This document shows, one piece after another, positions 12,139-25,507 of a DNA stretch of 64,000 nt. Each line of letters begins with the position of its first letter. Position 1 is the first letter of the stretch. The notes beneath the pieces are model-generated. The model made no database searches. It saw only the letters and a list, made by a program, of their open reading frames with translations, and was not told the DNA's origin. The stretch comes from Rallus limicola (taxonomy: Eukaryota > Chordata > Aves > Gruiformes > Rallidae): positions 10,050,001 through 10,114,000 of the forward strand of contig JAKCOZ010000014.1 of NCBI GenBank assembly GCA_022605955.1, read 5' to 3'. A program made the translations under genes and the position numbers.

Positions 12139-15100
12139 ATACTTTTTAATCAAAAAGTGCTAATGAACCAATGAAAATATATGCAAGTTCTTATTTAACA
12201 TTTAATGATTTTTCAGTATTTTTAAATACTTATCAGTACAAGACTTCTATGAGGACTTTAAGTCCTTAACAGTATCTGAAGGACCACTTTATCAGAATCT
12301 AAATAAATACATTAATATATTCTGCTGTGTGAAGTAGGTTCAAAATAATATGTACACAGTAGATAATGGAAACATGTTGACATTCTTAAGGTTATAAACA
12401 CGTTTGAAGTTATCCTAATTGTAAAATTAAAGATTGTGAAGTACAATGTCCCTGAAAATCCTAGAACAGCATCTTTCTCATTTTACTAATTGCTGCAACA
12501 CTTGAAATCTCAGTATGATGTTTTTTCCTCTGCACAAATGAGCAAGTGGAGGCCACAGAACCTCTTTAAAAAGGCAGATGTGTTAAATAATTAATTTATA
12601 AAGAAAATTAGTATGGCGACTAGAGTATGGATATTATGACTTATCCAGGTGAGGTTTTGGTGGGTTGAACTAGGGGTGAAACTTTTTTTTTTTGGTGCCA
12701 ATAAGCACTTGTGTAAAATCCTAATTTCTTCTTGGCACAGTATATCTGTGTGCTATGCTTGAAGCTGTGAGTGGCTTTTGCAGTAAGGCTGCGCTTCTTT
12801 GTGGTTTTATGTAAATGCAAACCTCAGTTCTCTTCAGAAATCCTAAGTGATCCTTTTTTAACTTTTCTGATAATGTTTACCTTCACTATTTTTATACACA
12901 ATGCTCCACTTCCTTTAGGGATTTTCTTTTGTGGTTTTTTTTTTTCCTATTCTTTTTCTCAAACAAAAATAACAAGAAACAATCTGCAACTTCTACACCA
13001 AAGCAAAGAACTGTACCCATCACTGCCTGATAATCATAAAATATTTGGTGTGAATTTTATCTTGTCCAGCAACAAGTCAGCAAATAGGAAGAGGCATAAT
13101 ATAACCATTTGCTTGAGAGGGAGTTGCCCTGCAATTGGGAGCTCTGCAGGCAGCTCCTTTTTGATAGAAATCAGAAGTGTGGGGATGCTTAGATCAGACT
13201 ACAGCTACTGAACACTGAGCACATACATTTGGCCCACATAGCAGTGTCTGTGATAAAAAAAGAATTCAGATAAAGTACTCAGAATAGTTTTTGGAGGAGA
13301 CAATCCAAGTGGCAAAGAGGGTAGCATCTGAACTGGTCTTAGCCATGACCACTGCGGTGTTTGTCAAGCCCTCTGCCTATTGACATCTGCTACTTCAGGA
13401 TGGATAATAGCATTTGCAGCCCTAGTGCTGGTTTCTCTGCTGCCTATTTTGAAACCTCCTACAGAAAAATTGGTGAGGGCATTCCACCTTGTGTACTCAT
13501 TGAAAGTTACAAGGAGTAACTAGATATATAAGACTGAAGATAAGACAAAGGAAAAGTCATTAGAAACTATTGCCTCAAATAAAAAAATTCTCTGAATTGA
13601 GCAGAATGAGGTCTTTATTACTGATTCCTGTGGGAACAGGTGAAAACCAAATGCTCTATGTGACTTGAACAGATACTTGGTCTGTACCAAAATCTGCACA
13701 AGGATTGATAAAGTGACTCCTCAATGATCTCTTCAAGAAATGCTATCAAGCAATGACCACAAAGAAAGTATCCTGGAATTTCCATTTAAACTTGAATCAT
13801 GCCTTGTAGCATGTAGACCTTCAGGGATATCCACATTCACAGACAGCTATGCAGTAAGGAGACTGAAAGGATTACAAAGCTTTTGAAGTATCTCATTAAT
13901 TTCATTCTGCAAAGCATGACTTCCTTGTTTTACTTAAATTTCAGAAGTTTTCTTGTAGAATGATTTGGTGCAAGGTCCACTTTGAGTACAAGAGGTTCTT
14001 CTCTCAACTCATCAGACTCCCTTAATAAAGAAAGTATCTAATAAAGGCCAAGTATAAGAAAACACAAGTATGGGTGATCTTAGATGTTGTCTTTGTCTAT
14101 GTGATGTTGACAATGGCATTGGTATTTTGAAGAAACACATACCCAAAACCACAACAGAAATAGATTTAATTGTTCTCTGTCTTAGAGTTCATTGAGTTGT
14201 TGTTTGAAACATGGTGAACATGATGAGAAGTGAACTTCTCACATACCTAGTCTTATTACCAAATAATTTGAATGAGGGTTGAAATGGCTTTCTTAGTGTG
14301 ATCTATTTAGAGAAATTACAGAAAAAAAACATTTCCAATGACTAAAGACAAGAGATTATTTGTAATACAAAATCCCAAACAAACTCACTATTTCCAACTT
14401 TAGGGTAGAAATTTGAAGAACTGGGATGGAAAATCTGCATTTTTCTATTAAACTCTTGTATTATCTATCATGTATGCAGTTAAAACTCCAGCTAGAGATG
14501 ATGATAATTCAGTCTATTGTGTTTGAAATAGAGAAGAGGCTGGAAAGCTTTGTTCACAGCTGCCAGAGGGCTACCCGAAAAACTGATGATGTATGATAAT
14601 AAAAAATGGAGATACCACTTAGGAGAACAGAGATTGCTTAAAATTGCATTTTAGTCATTGTATTTGACAGTCCAAGGTAAATTTTTTCCAATAGTAGACA
14701 GGAGAAAAATGTTCAGCTTTAGATATCCCTAACGAGGTTTGCAAGGTTTATCATATATAGGTAACATGGAGAGGATATATTGGAGAAGCTGAGCATTTTG
14801 AATATTTTTTAAAGAAGATTCAATATAATTAATTAGCACAGTATTGCATGCATGAAGAAATAATTCTATTCAAAGTTCTGTGGAATTTGAGACTGTATCT
14901 GAGGCTTTTCTCTTTGGAAAAAGTTATTTTTCTAGCACAGTTATTTGTGTGGTATGTGGAGAAAAAGCATAAATTTCAGGCAAGAAGAAGTTTGAGGATG
15001 AACCTGACTGGAATGTTTTGTGTTATGGCATCTGTAAATCATTATTATACTATTGTAGTAAAAAACCTATTTGAATCTTTAAAGCCTATATGTGTGAGAA

Positions 15101-15410
15101 CTGGTGTTTTCTACTGTGATCTGTGGATGTGGAAGCCTGGGATCTATCTCCAGTTTTTCTGTTGACCTGCATTCTTACCTTGTGCAACGTACTTGCAGCA
15201 CTATCTGTTTATCCACTCTTTGCCTGTTTACCCTATTTAGACTGTAAGTGCTTAAAAGATCCGGATAAGCTCTTACCAAGTCTTGTTAAAGTGCCACACT
15301 TAATGGAGCTATGATTTTTCTTGGGGTCTCCAGGTTCTGCTGTACCACAACTGAGGAACATTGCTTTGGTATGTTCAAATAAGATCACTATTAACATAAA
15401 GGTTTATATT
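12139..15410. other. Unique noncoding DNA
   Basis: This contains the longest non-repeat open frame in the window (12771-13211, 146 codons). It includes a T-run-encoded FFF segment, has no recognisable domain and starts from a non-ATG codon, so it is treated as chance. No other structure was recognised. Confidence 0.6.
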
Positions 15411-15520
15411 TAGAGTCCCTCTCATCTGAGGATCTCAAAGTACTTTAGAAACATAAAATTAAGCCTCACAAAATCTCTCTATGACAGGTACAGATTAAAC
15501 AGGAGTGACTTTACCCATAA
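15411..15520 (+). repeat. Ancient amniote MIR/L3-like dispersed repeat
   Basis: The order 'ctcatctgaggatctcaaag', 'tactttagaaacat', 'attaagcctcacaa' and then 'ggagtgacttt' matches the 3' module shared by MIR/L2/L3-type elements in amniotes: a hill of 'GAGGATCTCAAAGCACTTTACAAA'-like sequence, then 'TTAATCCTCACAACA', then a 'GTGACTTGCCC'-like block. The copy is well diverged and its central 'ccccattttacagatg' block is lost, so the family is named only broadly. Confidence 0.6.
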
Positions 15521-17227
15521 CAAAAATGTGTTCCTCTTTATGAAGGACAGCAGTTCAACAGCATAAAGAAAAACTTAACAGCAGCCTACAGGAAATGCAA
15601 TGATACTGCATATATCCTAACCACACACATCCATGAATTTGATAGACAGGCACAAAAGATGCAATAAAAAATCCTATGAAAATTCTTGGAAAACATTGAC
15701 TAACTGTGAAAGCAGTAATCCTCAGAGTGATGTTTGATGTTACAGTAACTCCTGTGCTATATTGCTCACTGTGCCATGCTGTGTTATTAGTTCACCACTT
15801 AAATCAATTAAACAGATTCATCTCTTAATTTATGAATCTTGATCTGTAAGGCTTCAGTGATTTGTCTGGCATTTTCTATCTCCACTGTTACTTCTGCCAC
15901 TCATTTGATGCCTATACTGTATCTGCTGGCTACATTGAAATGCCTAAAATTTCTAAGGTATTCCGATTGCATCACTGTTATACCCACCTCTGAGATTTTA
16001 AACATCTAATGGGGGCCCAGGCCTCAGGTAGTGTTTATTTTGTTTTGTGCTAGTCTAAATCCTACCATGATTTTTTATTTTTAGCATTACCTGATGAAGT
16101 CACTGTGACAAGGCAGAGCTAAATGAAGTATCAGTGACATTTAATGATCTGTGTACAAGTGCAGCCCCAAATACACGAGGGCTGACTTTGTAAACAATCT
16201 GAGTAAAAACAGGAGATAATGACACAGATTTTTCACGGGATTTTTGAATTCAATCAGTATAAGGCAGTTGGCTGCATCTTGGAAAGGAACCGATGGTATA
16301 TAGCAGAGGACCTGGTGAGAAAAACAACATGATGAGCAGGGTAGTGGTTTTCTAGTGGTAAGTGCAAAGGAGAGCCAATGAAGGAAGCATGAGGAGGCAG
16401 GAAAGGTTGTATGCAAGCCAATGACATAACTTGCAAACAAGCTGGTATGTTTGTTCTGACGTATTCCCATCCTACTTGCAGTTTGGAGGAGATGAATGAG
16501 AGGAGCTGGATGGAAATATTAACCTGTCTCTCTATGCTTTATATTCTTATGCTTCACAGCTGAGCCTTGCATTGAACACTCCAGGCTGAACATGATAACT
16601 ATGCAGAGATCCCACAGTCTCTTCTAGGCTAAGTTTCCTCCTCAGCATATTCTTGACATACAGTTCCTCTTGAAGTGCATAGAGACATTGCCCCAGTCAT
16701 CCTTGTCACACTTCTTTTCAGAACCGAGCCAGATTATTGCCTGGCATCATCAGTTTGATGGAATCCAAGATCCTGGGAATGTTGCCTTTTGTGAATACAT
16801 CGAAGTGTTCATTCGTTTTCCAGCATAATGCAAAGCCCTGTGAACACAACGTAATACAAGTGCTGAATGCCATGACAGTACCATGCACATCTCAGTGTCT
16901 GGTCTGTGAGGGATGTGCCCAATTCCAGAGCTCAGTCTGGGCTGTGAATCTCTGGTTCTAAACTAACCACAGAGTCCTGTGGTTCTCTACAGGTAACTCC
17001 TGGTAGAGGGTTCATCACTCAGTAAGCATGTTCAGTAAGGCTAATTTTTTGCCAAACAAGCTTTTTTCCTACCTGCCCCTCGGCATTAATGACAAGTGCT
17101 ACAAGTGCCTGCTCTTCCTCTGTACTTACGAGTCTTAGAGGCAGGAAAGCCTTCTTATTGATTTTCCCCTCATTCTTTTGTCCTTCTTTTCTTTCTGTGC
17201 TTCCTTCCATACCTCTGCTGAGGAACT
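15521..17227. other. Unique noncoding DNA, slightly GC-richer
   Basis: The DNA at 16240-17230 is less AT-rich than its surroundings and has several 60-110 codon open frames on both strands (for example 16141-16470 minus and 16737-16961 plus). None shows a domain, a consistent codon bias or a convincing splice frame. A short resemblance to CR1 ('ccaggctgaacatgataact' near 16580) is too brief to call. Confidence 0.5.
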
Positions 17228-17257
17228 CATGGTTAAAACCCATGGTTAAAACCCATG
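17228..17257 (+). repeat. 13-bp tandem duplication
   Basis: The unit CATGGTTAAAACC occurs at 17228-17240 and again at 17241-17253, followed by CATG of a third start. This is a perfect short tandem repeat, probably from replication slippage. Confidence 0.9.
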
Positions 17258-19839
17258 CTGTTCCTTCTCCATAATAGAGCAGACCTCTGGTATCTCAGAG
17301 CTGAAGTATTTTTTCACCATTTCTGCTTGAGACCACTGTTGCCTGAAGTGTGATGAGATGAGGAGGGCAGCTGTAACTGTTGAAGAAAGGTCTGCAGGAG
17401 GGTTTTGAAGATGGGGTGCACCTCTAGATGCAAGATTTTCTCCACATCTATTGGACAACTTAGCAGTGGGCAGCTTCTTGACTAGCGTAAAAGAAATCAC
17501 AGGTTGTGAAGGCAGGAGGCCCTCCAACAGATGTGATCATGTGAGATGGAAAATGCAGGTGAAGTGATTTGACCAGCAGGAAAATCATCCTGAGGAGTAT
17601 AACTGTAGCAAGAAAAGCGCATTGTAGAGGGGCATATATTAATAAAAACATAAAGCAAGCAGAAGAATTAAATATAACTGCTTCCTTCCTCTCAGGATTT
17701 AGGATTGTCCAAGAAGACTGCAGCGTGGGAAATAAAGTAATGAGGAGACCTCTAGTTGGAGGTTTAGTTATTACTCTAATGAATTGAATGCCAAAGTGTG
17801 CTCAGTGTTCATCAGCCTCCGAAATTGTGGCAATAGTTGGAGAAGGGCACTGAGATGGGCTTTGTCACCTGGGATGTGAGCTGAGATACCTAGGGTATAT
17901 TTTACTTATCATCTGGAGGAGACAGTTATGTCTCTTGAGTAGTTGCATCCTGAACTATTTGTGGGTGCCTAGGAAAAGTTTACTGGAAATTTAATTAGGG
18001 TAACGCAGCTGTCTTCTTGACACTCTTTTTTCCTACAGTCTCTGACTCCAAAATAAGTAACTTGAATTCAAAAACAACTGTTCTCTGTTTCTGAGGGTGA
18101 CTGGCACGGAAGTGCTTCAGTCTTACTATTCACTACTCATCCTTCAAAACAGGGTAGCTTCATGAAAACTTCTACCTGAGAATGTTACCTAGCTTTTGCC
18201 AACTTTCAAATGCACCAGGGAATTCTAGCTGGATCAAAGGACACGGTATCTTTATGGGATAGTGTTCTCTGCATCAGCCAAATTGTGAAGACCTTTGTCT
18301 CCCACAATCATAATATTAAATTTCTGTAGGATGGGAAAAACCCCCAACATTTTCTGATTATGAAAACATTTATTTGATATTTTAGGTACTTTTTGGAAAC
18401 ATCTATAGATATATGTGATAAGCAACCTTACAATTAGCAGTATATTCAACAGTTTTATTTTCTTTGAGCTGGGATTGAGTTACTGTACTTTGACCAACCA
18501 CCATCTTTTTGCTGATTGTTCATGGTCCCTTAATCCATTAGATTGGACATGTTCATTAATGTGTTTTTTAATATAGAAGTACAGGATCTTTTCATAAACA
18601 GTTTGACATTCAAATCTTTTGTATGGTACTGTAGGTAAATATTACAGCATTTTAAACCGTAACACAATAAGAAATTCCATAACTTGCAAAAGGCTGCATA
18701 GCAAGTCACTGCCATAGTTAATTATCGTATTGTTTTTCTAACTGTACTTTCTGCTGTTTCTGCTAGCTGCTACCCCTACAAACTTCTCCCTTACCATAGT
18801 GCATTCAAGCTTGTAGGCATAATATGTTCATTTTCTAACATACTTGCCTGCTGTAACCAGTCTGCTAAATCTGATTTTGCTTCTCTTCCATCAAATACTC
18901 ATTGCAGTTCTTGTTACTGAGTCTGACACTGGGGATATCTGGCAATCAGCTTACACACTCATTGGTTTGCATAAGGGGAGGAGACAGGACTGCAGAGTGT
19001 CAGCAAGTATGCAAACAACTCATTTCACTTTAGTTCCCCCAGGTAAGAGATTCTTTCAAAGGAGATCATTGAATTTACCTGTTTCATATTTCAGCCACCA
19101 TTGTCTGATACCCAATTGCACATAAAGCATCTGGTGTAAGCAAAACTAATTTGGATCTTCTTTTGTAAAATGTTAGCTGGATTAAGGGATCAGGTAGCCT
19201 CTTTCCTTACAAGAATCACTAGAGGGAACCATACTGTGGAAAAGATAAAATAATTAGGACAGCAGAAAACAGGCAGTGTGCATCTCGACTGCAACTGTTC
19301 CTGCATAAACTCAGCCTATAAAATTATATTAGTTTGCTTATCAAGCAAGCTTCTTTTCAAATTTAATAGCTACCTATATTACACTGACTGTATCGACACC
19401 TGTGACTGTTATATCCTAGATGTTTTCCAGATCTTATGAGCTTGAGTTCTTATCACATAGGCAAAAAGATTAATATTCCAAAGCCAGTTTGGCGTCTGAA
19501 GACATTTTGGGGGGAGAAGGCAGCATAACATAATACTAGACTACATCAAGTGCAGTATTTAATGCTCACATTTGTAGCACAGTAAAGACTACAGAATTTC
19601 TTCAATGTAAAGCAGCTGGCCAAAGTCTGAAACATGTTGCAAGTATTCCTAGGACCCACAATAATCTAGATAATCAATGTCAAGCCACAGGAACATACAA
19701 AAGTGTTAGATATGTTTAAATGCACTTTATAATATACAATATATAACCTTCAGAAAAATTCACAGTGTTCTCAGCAAACAATATCTCCTTTCTTGGGTCA
19801 AAAAATAAAGTGTTAGAAGCTATTCTAAAAGAAACAGGC
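17258..19839. other. Unique noncoding DNA
   Basis: Scattered open frames under 95 codons on both strands overlap one another and show no family resemblance. No RNA gene was recognised. Confidence 0.6.
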
Positions 19840-19858
19840 AACAAACAAACAAACAAAT
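19840..19858 (+). repeat. (CAAA)n simple repeat
   Basis: About four tandem copies of the tetramer ACAA/CAAA. Confidence 0.85.
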
Positions 19859-20425
19859 AGACTTTGTTTAAATAATGCAAATGCATATTATGTATGCACC
19901 TTGAACATTCTAAATGACACAGGAAAAGCCCAAACTCAAAAGGAGCTAAAGAGGTACAGAGGTGCAGCAGAATGGCTACACGTATGAGGTACCTTTTGTT
20001 TGGTGAGATGCTAGGTTGGGCAGCTTGGAAAAGTGGAATCTCGGGGGGGATAGCAATATGAATGACATCGAAAAAGTTGAGTATTGGAAAGGCAATCATT
20101 ACTTTTTGTAACACAAGAACTTTGCAGCACTATCACCTAGCAAGTTTAAAACAAGACTTAGAAGTACTTCTTCAGAGTATGTAAGTAATTACACTGGAGA
20201 ACCCGTTGCTTTGGGTTCTTCTAGATGCCAAAACTAAAATGGTTCCCAAAGGCTACTTGACAGCTTAAAGGAAGGTAGGTAAATCTTGGGCTCTTAAATA
20301 GAATGATGTTTTATTTAAGACCTCTGCAAAGTTCAGAACCCTTAACTTGTTGATTGCCAAAAGGGAGCAGATTATTTTAAATTTAAATTCAATGTCCTCT
20401 TAGATTTTCCTTCAAAGAATGTAAG
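19859..20425. other. Unique noncoding DNA
   Basis: A minus-strand open frame of 132 codons (19716-20114) crosses this stretch and the CAAA repeat. It is translated partly from the simple repeat and shows no recognisable domain, so it is treated as chance. Near 19873-19888 the sequence AATGCAAATGCATATT includes a perfect POU octamer ATGCAAAT. Confidence 0.55.
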
Positions 20426-20480
20426 ACTGGACACTGGGCTAAATGGACTTTTGCCCTGACCTGTCATGGTCAGATCATCT
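20426..20480 (+). repeat. Ancient CR1-type 3' tail fragment
   Basis: The segment 'ggacactgggctaaatggac' followed by 'ttttgccctgacctgtcatgg' corresponds to the sauropsid CR1 3' consensus of the form 'GGGCTAGATGGACC', 'TTGGTCTGACCCAGTATGG'. It lacks the bird-type octamer and is clearly older than the other CR1 copies here. The short length limits certainty. Confidence 0.6.
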
Positions 20481-21553
20481 GCCCAAGGTGGTTAATGTAT
20501 TTTTATCCTTGACCAGCAGATTCTAGAGAAATCTACTTTGAGTTTTTAAAAAGGAAATTAATGCTTTTGCTGTTAGCTGAAACACCACATCACACAGTTA
20601 TTTGTGTTTAGTTTGTATGATCTTCAGAAGATTTGTGGGGTTTTTTTTTCCCCCTGTGTGGTCAGAATGTACCTAGTATGTTTTCAGTGTCATTTCAGTA
20701 TCAAGACTGAGAAAATCAAATGTAAGAATATAAAAATTGTTGCCTCGGAAAGGCAAATTCTGTATAACTGAGGTTCATTCTAAGGAAACCACAAAATGTT
20801 TTCATCACAATTAGGCAACGCAGCATGTTATTACTAAACTAGTTTAGGTGTTTCAAAAGATTTTGGGCCATTATATTTTGAATCCCTGTGGTGCTTTGAG
20901 CATCTGCAAAATGTGGTCTGAATGCCAGTGATCTTCTGAAACTGTCTATTCCTAACTTCCCATATGTCTCAGTCCATTCCACAACTCACCAATTCTGGGG
21001 GAAGAATAAACAAACATTGAGGAGATTGTCATCCATCTAAATCATATTCATCCCAGAAATGCTCAGCCTTTTCTTACTTTATGGTGTAATACATTATTTC
21101 CTTTGTAGTTGTGCAGTATTATAATTAAACTTGTCTCAGTCTCTCTGTTATAGCTCTTTACACTCAATAGCTTTGTGGTTGATTTAAAATTTACACCAGA
21201 CAGTAAGACAGCAAAGTAACCATTTCAAATATATTTCCTATTCTTTATGAACACAAAACAAAATTAGTATTTACAGAAACAAATGCTACCACAGTATTAC
21301 AAAGGACAGTTAATCTTTCTGCCCAACCTTCAGAGTCCCCTGTGGACTCAATTCCTACCACTTCTCTGAACTTGGAACCAGAAAAACCTCAACTGATGGC
21401 TCTCTTTGTTCCCTTGACCTTTCAGGGAAGTGTCATTCCCTGGTTTTAAAAGTCCATTTAAACCCTTGATTTCTGAATAAAAGTGTTACAGTCCTATGTG
21501 CCAACTTAGAACATTTCTTACTTAGAAATATTCTGTAGAGTTTAGAGTAACTA
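20481..21553. other. Unique noncoding DNA
   Basis: No gene or repeat was recognised. Confidence 0.55.
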
Positions 21554-21571
21554 ACTAAATAAATAAATAAA
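21554..21571 (+). repeat. (TAAA)n simple repeat
   Basis: About four tandem copies of TAAA. Confidence 0.85.
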
Positions 21572-24500
21572 GACAGTGGAAAGGACACTTCTGCATTTTT
21601 ATTTTGATTATCAAAGAAAATAAGGAAAAAATCTAGCAAGGGAAGCTCACATGATTACGTTGGTGATAATAAAATAAAAGTACATTTCAGAACTGATTGG
21701 TCTCTGTATATTAAATGTGCAGACTTCCTCTAAGGAAGAATTATGTTTTTGCATGGGTAAGATTACTAGACCTTTCAAGTGTTTTTATTAATGTTACATT
21801 TGTGTATGTCACCAGATGCAGAGGGTAGTCTGAAGAAGCAAGATGTGGAGGGATATTAATTGATTTTTATATTTCAGAGTTTTCTTCAATCATCTGAAGT
21901 GTCAAGGACAATGTTATGAGGATAAGCAGCCTCAAATCATGGATGCTCTGAACAACTTAAAGAAAATGTACTCTTCAATACTGCAATAACTTCCATTTAC
22001 CACACGGTGGTATAAAACTGTAGCTGTGTGTTCAGTACCAGTAAATTCCACTACTGTATGATCCATGTTGTTCCTAGGCTGGATGTCATTCTCATGGTGC
22101 TTTGCTATGCTGTATCTCATTATCAGTGTGGCTGTTCAGCAAAACCAGGTAGCTTCTTCAAAGTAGAGAAGGAATTGCATGCTATAAGGCATCATTTTTA
22201 ACACATAACAGGCTTTGAGCAGTATAGCTGTTCCCTGTAGCCCTGTGAGAAGACCCTCTGGCAGACCACTCACAAAGCATAACTAGAGATTGGATCTGGA
22301 TGGGTTTACCTGCTATAAGAAAAGACTGTTGCTGAATAATTCCACTAGTCAGGGAGCTAAAACATGGGACTTATAACTATGCTGAACTTATTCCATAGAA
22401 GATTCAGAATATGTAGCTAGATTATGTAGCTGGAGTCCTCTAAAACACCAGAAAAAAAACAGCCCTCTGAATTGGATCATCTTGACTTTTACTTTCTGCC
22501 CCCTTGTCAGGATCTGGTCCCACATCCTCTGCAGCTGCAGAGGAATTCAAATAGGCTTTTTTATGTAAGTCTTCTGTCATATACAACAGTTGTAGATAGT
22601 AACACACCTGTTACAGCCCAGATCAACCTGTTGTGGTTTTGATTCATGCCTGTTAGGTCTGGTTTTGTTAAGTGTTTGTGTGAGAAATGCATTTGTGGTG
22701 GCGTTAAAAGGCTAAAAGCAGAAATCCAAAGTGTGAAGATATTGATTACAGCATGGTGCATTGCTGAAATGAGGATGTATGAAGACTTCTGTATTTCTGT
22801 TGTTGGACCATCTTCAGTCAAGGAAAGCAGAACACACACCCTTCCCCCACCCCCCATTATAAATAAAAATAATTCTAAATAAAAATTGAAGGCTATATTT
22901 CCTAGGTCGAAAAGCAACCAGTCACATCAGATATGCTCATTCCTTCCACCATCATCTACTTTGTCATAGCTCTCACATGTTTTTTTAATCTTTTAATGAT
23001 AAATCATTTTATGCACTGTCACACCTGGGTATTAGCTGTTTGGTTGGGATTTGTTGGTTGGAAGAATGCTAAGGTAAAGTTCAACTTCAGTAACTATTCC
23101 TGAGGAGAGAAATTTCTTATTTTAAAATAAATAATAAACAGCATTTGTATTGAAAATTCCTGTCAAAGTCACTCAAAAAAAGGAATAAGGATTATTTTTA
23201 CTAAACTACCAAGAAATACTAGCAAATAAATTCTTATGCTTGCATAAATGGATAAAAAATTATATTGATATAATAACGTTTTAATCTCCAGAAAAAATAT
23301 TAAACAGGCAATGCAGACTATAATATAGTATTTGTTAACATTCTCATTCATATTTTAGCTTCCACTAAAACTTATAATTGGTTTACAGACCTTTCTTTCT
23401 AAAAAGAAAAAAGATGACTCTACAGATGTCACAGTTCAAAGGGGCAGTGACAGAGCAACCTTTCACTATTCTGTTTAAATCTTTATTAAAAAAAAAAAAG
23501 GCAACCAACTCCTGTTTTCAATATGACTTTCTATGTATTGTTTTAATATTACTCTTAAGCCTGTAAATTCACCCACATTTCTGGGTAGTGTAGGGTTACA
23601 AAATGACTGGCTACAGAATGTTTTTTTTTTCAGAGAAAGAAATCTGTGATCTCAGCAAAATGTGGCACTAACAGAAAATACGTCAGGAACTTCAGGGAAT
23701 GTGAAACTTTGACTGGCAAGCTGACATTAAATAATGTCTTTAACCAAACTGCACGTACCAAAGCAAAGACTTGAAGCAATAGCTGTCACTGAAGTTATCC
23801 TAGTTCATAGAAGCCCTGGACTAAGAGAGGGAAGAAGAATGTTGTCTGATAACAAGCACACTGCCCCACAGCGGCTGGTATATCTGGGTCACCACCACAC
23901 AAACGATGCTTTTTATTGTCATTTCCCTTCCCTCAGTCATGTAGCAAGCGAAGACAGACCACAGGAAGTAGTTTCTCAGTAAACAAAACAACAGCCATAA
24001 GCACTCTGTCTTGTTTTGTAGCCTTCCTTACTTGATGCTACATATGACTTTTTTCTCAAAATAAGGAAATGAAATTTTTCCTTTCACTTAAGCTCCTTTC
24101 AGGTCATTTGTTTCCTTTTGTTGTTTTCTTCCATGCATCCTATTTATCTGCCTTGTTGCACTCTTTTTCATTTCTTGCTTTTCCCAACAGGAACAGGTAA
24201 GTTAGATGAGACACGGAAGTTGGAAAAGGAGGCAGATAAAATGTAATCATTTGGTTCACATCCTTGTAAAGGCTCAGAGAAACAATCCATTTCTTATATT
24301 GTCACAATCTTCTGGAGTGACTGTGAGAGTCCCCCTAATTAATCTGTATGGCATGAGAAATTATAATTCCTTTATATCTCAAGGATACTGTGAAGACAGG
24401 TGTCAAGTGTCATGATACTGTCTCTAGAAGAGAAGATGAATTTCTTAGAAAGAGAAGAAAAAAACAAATAGAATTAACTCATAAATTATATTATGTTTAG

Positions 24501-24633
24501 AGACTGATCTTGTGTAGTTGTATCTCAAATGAATATGGAATATATTGAAATGTACCAAAAGGATCTTCATAGGACCTTTGACTCAATTCTTCAGTATCAA
24601 GTTTATGAATGAAAACACATAAAATGTCTTCAA
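21572..24633. other. Unique noncoding DNA
   Basis: No gene was recognised. Open frames of 60-118 codons (for example 22561-22917 minus and 23734-23982 plus) lack domains. A C-rich tract lies at about 22840-22855, and homopolymer A and T runs at 23490 and 23620. Confidence 0.6.
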
Positions 24634-24772
24634 AACTGGAAGAGGTTGCCCATGTAACTTGTGGAGCCCCGGTTTTTGAAGATATTCAAACTCATGCTTT
24701 GAGCAGAACCTTGTATTGGGAGAACCTCCAGCTACATTTGAATGATTTACAACCATGTTTCTGTGATTCTGT
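24634..24772 (+). repeat. Degraded CR1 LINE 3' end (plus strand)
   Basis: The order 'aactggaagaggttgcccat', 'cttgtggagccc', 'gatattcaaact', then a final 'tttctgtgattctg' matches the end of CR1 ORF2 (the RLPREVVESP-type region) and its 3' UTR with the octamer tail. Substitutions and small deletions are many, so it is an old copy. Confidence 0.8.
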
Positions 24773-25480
24773 TTTTAATTAATTAGTTATGATACTTACT
24801 TGTGCATACTTCGAAGACTTACAGAGAGTGATTTAGAACATGTCTAAGTTTTATATAAAACTTCTGTGTTTACACAGGTGTTTAACTCCAGCCAAGTAAT
24901 GAATCTGGTTGATTTGGCTGAAAGTACTAACAATAAATTTACTGGGAAGCACACAAATAGATGATGCTAAACATAACTCCATTGTTGCAAGCAGATTGTT
25001 TTCTTTCTCACAGTAAAGTGTGTCAAAGGCCCAAGGCATTGGGTGATGTTTGCACACTCCCAGAATAACAAAGACACTGTTGAGCAAGGCCAAAAGTACA
25101 GCCTTCGTTTTAGAAAACTAAACCAAAATTAGTAATTGTCAGTGGTTTCTCCCAGCTCTTAGATGAGATGTGAACGCCTCCCTGAGTCATGACTTCAGGT
25201 AGAGCACAGCAACAGAAAATTTGTAGGACTTAACTGTCACAGTTTTTACATCCTGGCTTAGCTGTTTCCTCATTTTCTGTGTTGGTTGTTGTAAATCTCA
25301 TTCTTAGGCACTTATGTCTACTCAGCTAATGAATAGGTAATGTGAATTATTGAATTAGTTCATCAATTTCAAAGGCCTTTGTCTTGCCTATAAGTAAAAG
25401 TTGAGCTGTTTGTTCAATCTCAGCTTTAGTATCTCCACAGTTCTGAGAACTTAGCTCATAAACACAGGTTTTGCTCAATA
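24773..25480. other. Unique noncoding DNA
   Basis: No gene or repeat was recognised. Confidence 0.55.
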
Positions 25481-25507
25481 TAAAAAGAAAAAAAAAAAAA
25501 AAAGAAA
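25481..25507 (+). repeat. A-rich tract
   Basis: The tract is a run of A interrupted by single G residues. No identifiable retroposed sequence sits immediately upstream, so it is not clearly the tail of an inserted element. Confidence 0.8.

Noticed and set aside
12771..13211. 146-codon open frame, the longest in the window
   Set aside because: Starts at a non-ATG codon, runs through a T homopolymer (FFF segments), has no recognisable domain, and its codon use matches the AT-rich background.
16737..16961. Cysteine-containing 74-codon frame in a GC-richer patch
   Set aside because: Cysteine spacing fits no zinc-binding pattern I know, and other frames in the patch are equally open.
17019..17527. 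Two adjacent minus-strand frames that could be read as neighbouring exons
   Set aside because: They are joined by a 13-bp slippage duplication and show no domain or paired splice sites.
19716..20114. 132-codon minus-strand open frame
   Set aside because: Includes translated CAAA simple repeat (LFVCL-type residues), with no domain and no splice or start support.
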